A DNA stretch of 64,000 bases from Hyaloscypha bicolor E (Eukaryota > Ascomycota > Leotiomycetes > Helotiales > Hyaloscyphaceae): contig NW_020194684.1 in assembly GCF_002865645.1 (NCBI RefSeq), positions 6,307,565 through 6,371,564 of the forward strand. Reading direction: 5' to 3'. Numbering within the stretch: the first letter of the stretch is position 1; the number at the start of each line of letters is the position of its first letter. The notes under the pieces were generated by a model, which was given only the letters and a program-made list of their open reading frames with translations, ran no database searches and was not told where the DNA came from. The position numbers and the translations under genes are program-made. Positions 59,800 through 64,000 of this stretch are shown one piece after another.

Positions 59800-60799
59800 G
59801 GCTCCGAATAATATTTTTATAGATCGTGCCTGGATGTATGGAGCCTGCGAGATGTTGGTGCCGACAGTGAATGGTTTACTGATTCGACAACCTCCACCGT
59901 CAGGAATCAAGTCTGGAAGGGAGGTTCACACTTCGGTCGTATAAGGTAATGAGATTCTGCAATGCATTTAGTGCAAATTGAAAGTTCTCATTTCTCTCCA
60001 TGGCTACTCCATTTTTTCAAAAGTCTATCCCCGCTAAAGCGTAAATTAGGGTTACTCTACGTGGGAAATGCTAACGAATTAACCTACACTAAACATTAAT
60101 AGGGAAAGACCTTTGAAAAAGGTGAGTAACTAAAGAGCTCTTTAGCGGGAATGTCTTTGATGACTAGCAATGGCCATAATTCGAAGTACATTAACTGCTA
60201 TGAACCTTATTTCCGACTGCTACCGTATTTTCGGTCACAGCTAAGTAAGATTACGGTCAGGGTATCAGAGCCATGAGGCTCGGGAAACCCGGGGAGTCGG
60301 GGATGCAAAGCCCATGGTCCCCGGCATGACCGATTATGCAGGTTGCCCGACCAATAGGTCCAATACAATATTCGCCGCCAAGTAGTCGTTTTAGGAAAGA
60401 CACTCCACAGACAACAATCCAGTAGCCTTACGCGCCGGACTTGCAATATATTCATTCAGAATGATGTAGGTCGGGCTGGAGGTCAGTTACCTGTAAGCTA
60501 CTAGGCTGTAGCTTATGCATAAGAGATACTCGCCCTTTCACAAAGCACGTCCTCGTCCGAGCGTATTCCAGGGACTGCACCACTGCACCGCGTGGGGGAG
60601 CTAACGAGGTACTGTAACCTGTATTTCGCACAGACAGCGGACACACTTTGTAAAGAGATGAGTAATAGTGTGCTAGGATCACGTGCGGCATGGGATCAGC
60701 CATTCTACTTTATAAGTCGCTGGTGCCCCAATGTTGCGCTTCGGTGCTTCGGACGTTATTTTTAAGACGTGCGACCAGTGATCTCAAGCCGGCTTCATC
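59800..60799. other. intergenic interval with a MITE
   Basis: 1000 bp between the SDR relic and the P450 pseudogene. It carries MITE copy B (60005-60128). The rest shows no gene. Confidence 0.4.
60005..60128. mobile_element. Stowaway-like MITE, copy B (124 bp)
   Basis: It begins TACTCCATTTTTTCAAAAGT and ends, read in reverse, TACTCACCTTTTTCAAAGGT. It shares arms and interior words (GCGTAAA, TAGGG, AACGAATT) with copy A at 58955. A partial third copy, left arm only, lies at about 58766-58835 just after the intact SDR gene. Confidence 0.65.
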
Positions 60800-62741
60800 A
60801 TGGCAGGCCTAATGCTACACACTGTCCAGTCCTGGGCTTGGACTGTGGCACCTGCTATACTGGTCGTGTATCTCATCCTCAGAATGGCATTTGGTGAGAC
60901 GACGCCAAAACTGCATTTTCCTGTCGTCTAAGTCCCCAGCGGCGACACCAGAGAGGCGATTGTTGAAGGTTACAGAAAGGTACGTAGATTAAAATGTTTA
61001 TGGATTGGGAGATGTAGAAATAACGGTTCACTGCAGTATCCGGGCTCACCTTTCCTGCTCGCAATCAACCCCCCTCGAGTCGTCCTACCCATGTCTATGT
61101 TTAAGGAGGTAATCGAGCTTCCAGAGGAGGACATGAGCTTCAGAGAGCTTGTCCATTTCATGTTTGACGGCAAGCATACTCACCTCGGCGAGAACGTCGA
61201 CGAGCTCGTCTCTGCCATCCGCATAGATCTGACCAAGAGCATCGGAGGTCTCATGCCCATTCTCCAGGAAGAAGCTAGAATCGCCTTTGCTACCGTTATG
61301 AAAGACGTCAAGGAGAGCTGGACAGCGGTTCCCGCGCAGCCCTACGCTCTCCAGATTGTCAGTCGACTCTCAGGCAGGATTTTTGTTGGCCCAGAGCTGT
61401 GCCGGCAGCCAGAATACCTCCGGACATCCACAATGTTCACGGCTGATGCGGCTATGGTGCGCAACGACTTGCAACAGTATAACCGAATTTTGCGGCCTTG
61501 GGTCGCTCCTTTTCTGTCCTCGCTGAAGAGAGTCCAGATTCATCTCCAGGATGCCAAGAGCTGGATGGACCCTGTCATCAGGGACATATTGTCAGTCACC
61601 AGCGAGAAACCAAAGATAGTGGCTGCAGGTAGCCGCGGCGCATGGATATCGTGGCTCTTGAAATATCTGCCGGACCATGAGAAGAGGTCCACGAAATTAG
61701 GCCTCATGCAAATGCAGGTAAGTTCTGCCTTGAACTTCCCAAGATATGAGTAGACTTGCTAATCCAACCTGGGCAGGTTTCGTTTGCATCGCTTCATACG
61801 ACCACCAGTGCAACGACAAACGTAAGGAGGCTTACGAACATTTCCGATAAGCCGTGGCTGACTTGTGTCACAGGCTTTGCTAGACCTAGCGACCTATCCT
61901 GAGTACGTAGACGGGTTGCGAGAAGAGATTGAGGCAGCAATTGCGAATGATGGAGAGTCGATAGATGAAAATGGTCAGCTTTATTTGACAATGGCGGCAG
62001 TTTCAAAGATGAAGAAGCTCGACAGCTTTCTAAAGGAGAGCCAACGACTTACTCCCTTGGCTTTTGGTACGTTGAGATTCTAAGTTTTGCCCTCCTCACT
62101 CCAGCTAAAATTCCTTTTGCAGACGGTCTCTCTCGAAGACTACACAAGAATATCACCTTCTCGAATGGCCTGTGACTCCCCAAGGGAGTGCTACTGACTT
62201 TCCCCATGTATGCCGCCCAGTATGTAGCGCTCCATTTTTCCTTCCCTTCCCGTGCCCACCATTGCACTTTTTTTTAATAAAAAAAAATGGCATCAGACAG
62301 GTTGTCACGTCGATGCTTGATAAAAGCGATCTTAATTCCCTATTCTAACAGAAGCCAAACAGTCAATCAGAAAAGAACCCAATCGGCGGCACGCAGGCCA
62401 TGGCCGAAACAGGTAGTACTCCCCTCAACGTCTTCGACGGCTATCGATTTTCTCGTATGCGTGAAATGCCCGGAAACGAGGCAAAGTACCAGGCTACATC
62501 CACTGGCCCAGGACAATTCACCTTTGGTCACGGTTCGAACGCATGTCCTGGCCGATTCTCCGCCCTGTATATCATGAAGATTGTCATGATCTTTGTTCTG
62601 CGTAATTACGATATTCAGCTTCCCCCGGAGATCCAGGCAGCAGGGCGACCCAAGGGCAGAACCGCTGGGGTTTCCAATTTAGTGGACAGCACAGTGAAGA
62701 TTGAGCTTCGTCAAAGGGCTCCATCGAAGTCAAGACAGTAG
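60800..62741 (+). pseudogene. Cytochrome P450 with two premature stops
   Basis: Starts at 60800 with a membrane anchor (SWAWTVAPAILVVYLILRMA). After KLHFPVV comes TAA (60929-60931), then DTREAIVEGYRK and, after an intron, YPGSPFLLAINPPRVVLPMS. The substrate-site region, the I-helix (VSFASLHTTT), ExxR (KESQRLTPLAF) and a TGA (62173-62175) inside TFSNGL/LPKGVLLTFPMYAA follow. A downstream exon supplies FDGYRFSRMRE and the haem loop FGHGSNACPGRF, ending at 62739-62741. The sequence resembles fungal P450s of secondary metabolism. Both stops can be produced by one C-to-T change (CAA to TAA, CGA to TGA), so the gene is probably recently lost. Splice sites for the internal exons are otherwise plausible. 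Confidence 0.8.
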
Positions 62742-63195
62742 CGAGGTGTAGGAATCCAATCTAGGATACCCAGGCTGTGACAAATGGCTGTAGAGAGAAG
62801 GTTGCCTGAGAGCACTTGCTAGGAAGGGCCAGAAGTATAGTCGCCTAATACGTTCCGGGCAACTGGGTATGCTTAGCAAGAAGAAGTGAACAGCTAGTGC
62901 GCCTCCTTGTACGAATAAACAAGTCAAAAAGCGTGGCCGTGAACGGTTGTATTATTCCTCTGCCTCTCTCGGATGCGCACCGGAGAAGGAGGTAGGCTCG
63001 GTAGGTAGTGTCAGTTTACGGTACTGTATTCGCTTGCTTAGGTACGAAAGGGAGTTTCAAGAAATCAGCGTCACCCCCCCTGTAAGGCGGTGAGCTTAGT
63101 GCCACGCTGTTCTAGCACCTTCTCTCCCACCTTCTCTCTCACCACCATCAGTTTAGCTCTCTCTCTCTCTCCATCCACCTCTTATTCTCTGCAAT
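62742..63195. other. intergenic, left flank of the transposase relic
   Basis: No gene seen. A run of short CT-rich words precedes the transposase relic. The left terminal repeat of that element was not located with confidence. Confidence 0.35.
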
Positions 63196-64000
63196 TATGA
63201 CCTGTACACTAAAAGAATCACTGCCAGAAGAGAGCACGAGACCCCTCGGCGGTCCCGCTTTCGCGCGTATCTTGAGGAGGGGCATATACAAAAGCAAGCT
63301 GCCCAGCTAACTCAAGTCCCTCGTACAACTGCAAGAGAATGGGTATCTACAGGAGATCGACGAACTGGCAAAGAGCGAGCTGGAAGACCTTCTATTATCT
63401 CTAATGCGAAAGTAGAAGAGATAATTAAATAGATGACAGGCCACTTTGACCGGCGAGCAATGCCCCTCCAGGAGATCGCGCGAGAGCACGGTATCAAAGC
63501 CTCTAATAATACAATTTTAGCTGCCTTCGCTCGTCACGGATATCACCACTACGTCCCCGATTACAAGCCTTTTCTTTCAGAAGCTATAAAATGAAAGCAA
63601 TGGACCTTCTCAATTGAGAATTGGGATCGGGGGAAGGAGTACTGGTATAAGGGTATTTACTATAATAAGACAATAATCCAATCGAATTTATGATAACGAC
63701 TCAAAATCCTTCGCAAAAGGGGAGAACAACAGCGACTCGATTGCATCCAATTTAAGTTTACAAGCGGTCGGCCATCTATATATTGCATAGCCGCAATTGG
63801 ATATAATTTCAAAAACAAGCTTGTAATTTTATTAATGGAAGGAGAAGACCGGCTTTCGGGCAGGCAATTTACGCCTGCGGCCCCACGGAGGCATTCTCGG
63901 TAGCTCGAGGTTGGGTACTATAGTCAAATTTAGCGACTCGGCTATTCTGTCACCGTAGAAGGAGCGAAATTGGAAGTAGTCTTAGTGATGCGTGGTTGCC
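63196..64000 (+). pseudogene. Tc1/mariner-type transposase relic, cut by window end
   Basis: One frame reads nearly through with a few stops: an HTH-like start (FRAYLEEGHIQKQAAQLTQV then PRTTAREWVSTGD), LQEIAREHGIKASNNTILAA, FARHGYHHYVPDYKPFLS, a DDE-like core (WDRGKEYWYKGIYYNKTIIQ) and RLDCIQFKFTSGRPSIYCIA, AIGYNFKNKLVILLMEGE. These match fungal Tc1/mariner transposases. The first catalytic Asp appears changed to Asn (YYNK where YCDE is usual), again a G-to-A change. The element is inactive and continues beyond the window. Confidence 0.8.

Overview
This window is nuclear DNA of a filamentous ascomycete (Pezizomycotina; a leotiomycete-like fungus is my guess from gene style, not proven). The evidence is: genes with many short introns (mostly 47-133 bp, GT...AG, CTNAC-like branch points), fungal-only families (fungal penicillin-acyltransferase homologue, fungal P450/SDR relatives, fungal HHE protein, modin-like protein), and transposons whose C and G have been heavily converted to T and A, as expected from repeat-induced point mutation (RIP).

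Layout. 1-16.4 kb is a gene-dense arm: penicillin acyltransferase-like protein, BTB protein, an F-box/2EXR-like protein with a broken frame, a cupin, DAHP synthase, cytochrome c1, a 1500-residue MBD4-like DNA glycosylase with five internal repeats, and a hemerythrin-like protein. 16.7-24.0 kb is a nested transposon: a non-autonomous element with about 267-bp terminal inverted repeats and a TA target duplication, into which a 6289-bp Ty1/Copia element (283-bp LTRs, ATTAT duplication) has inserted. All of it is RIP-degraded. The outer element sits inside a small reading frame. 24.6-28.4 kb is a six-exon, 1168-residue gene with two zinc-finger-like modules. 28.4-33.2 kb is gene-poor, with a 251-bp MITE and a flavin monooxygenase pseudogene. 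33.2-35.3 kb is an MFSD1-like transporter, followed by a 1027-bp hAT-type element with an 8-bp duplication.

37.3-54.5 kb is again ordinary: a coiled-coil protein and a modin-like protein (both with apparent frame breaks), a gamma-glutamylcyclotransferase-like protein, the Rab geranylgeranyltransferase beta subunit (BET2), a U1-type zinc-finger protein, MSH3 and an F-box-like protein. 54.6-64 kb becomes accessory: a zinc-ribbon/SDR fusion, a GTPase relic, an intact SDR, an SDR relic with a large internal deletion, small Stowaway-like MITEs, a P450 pseudogene with two stops, and a Tc1/mariner transposase relic running off the end.

How the genes work together: most are unrelated housekeeping genes (aromatic amino acid synthesis, respiration, vesicle traffic, mismatch repair). 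Two DNA-repair genes are present, MSH3 and the MBD4-like glycosylase; the latter removes products of cytosine deamination, the same chemistry that has eroded the transposons here. The 58-63 kb SDR/SDR/P450 set looks like the decayed remains of a metabolic gene group. Exon coordinates were derived by eye from splice signals, phase and family resemblance. No alignment or database search was run.
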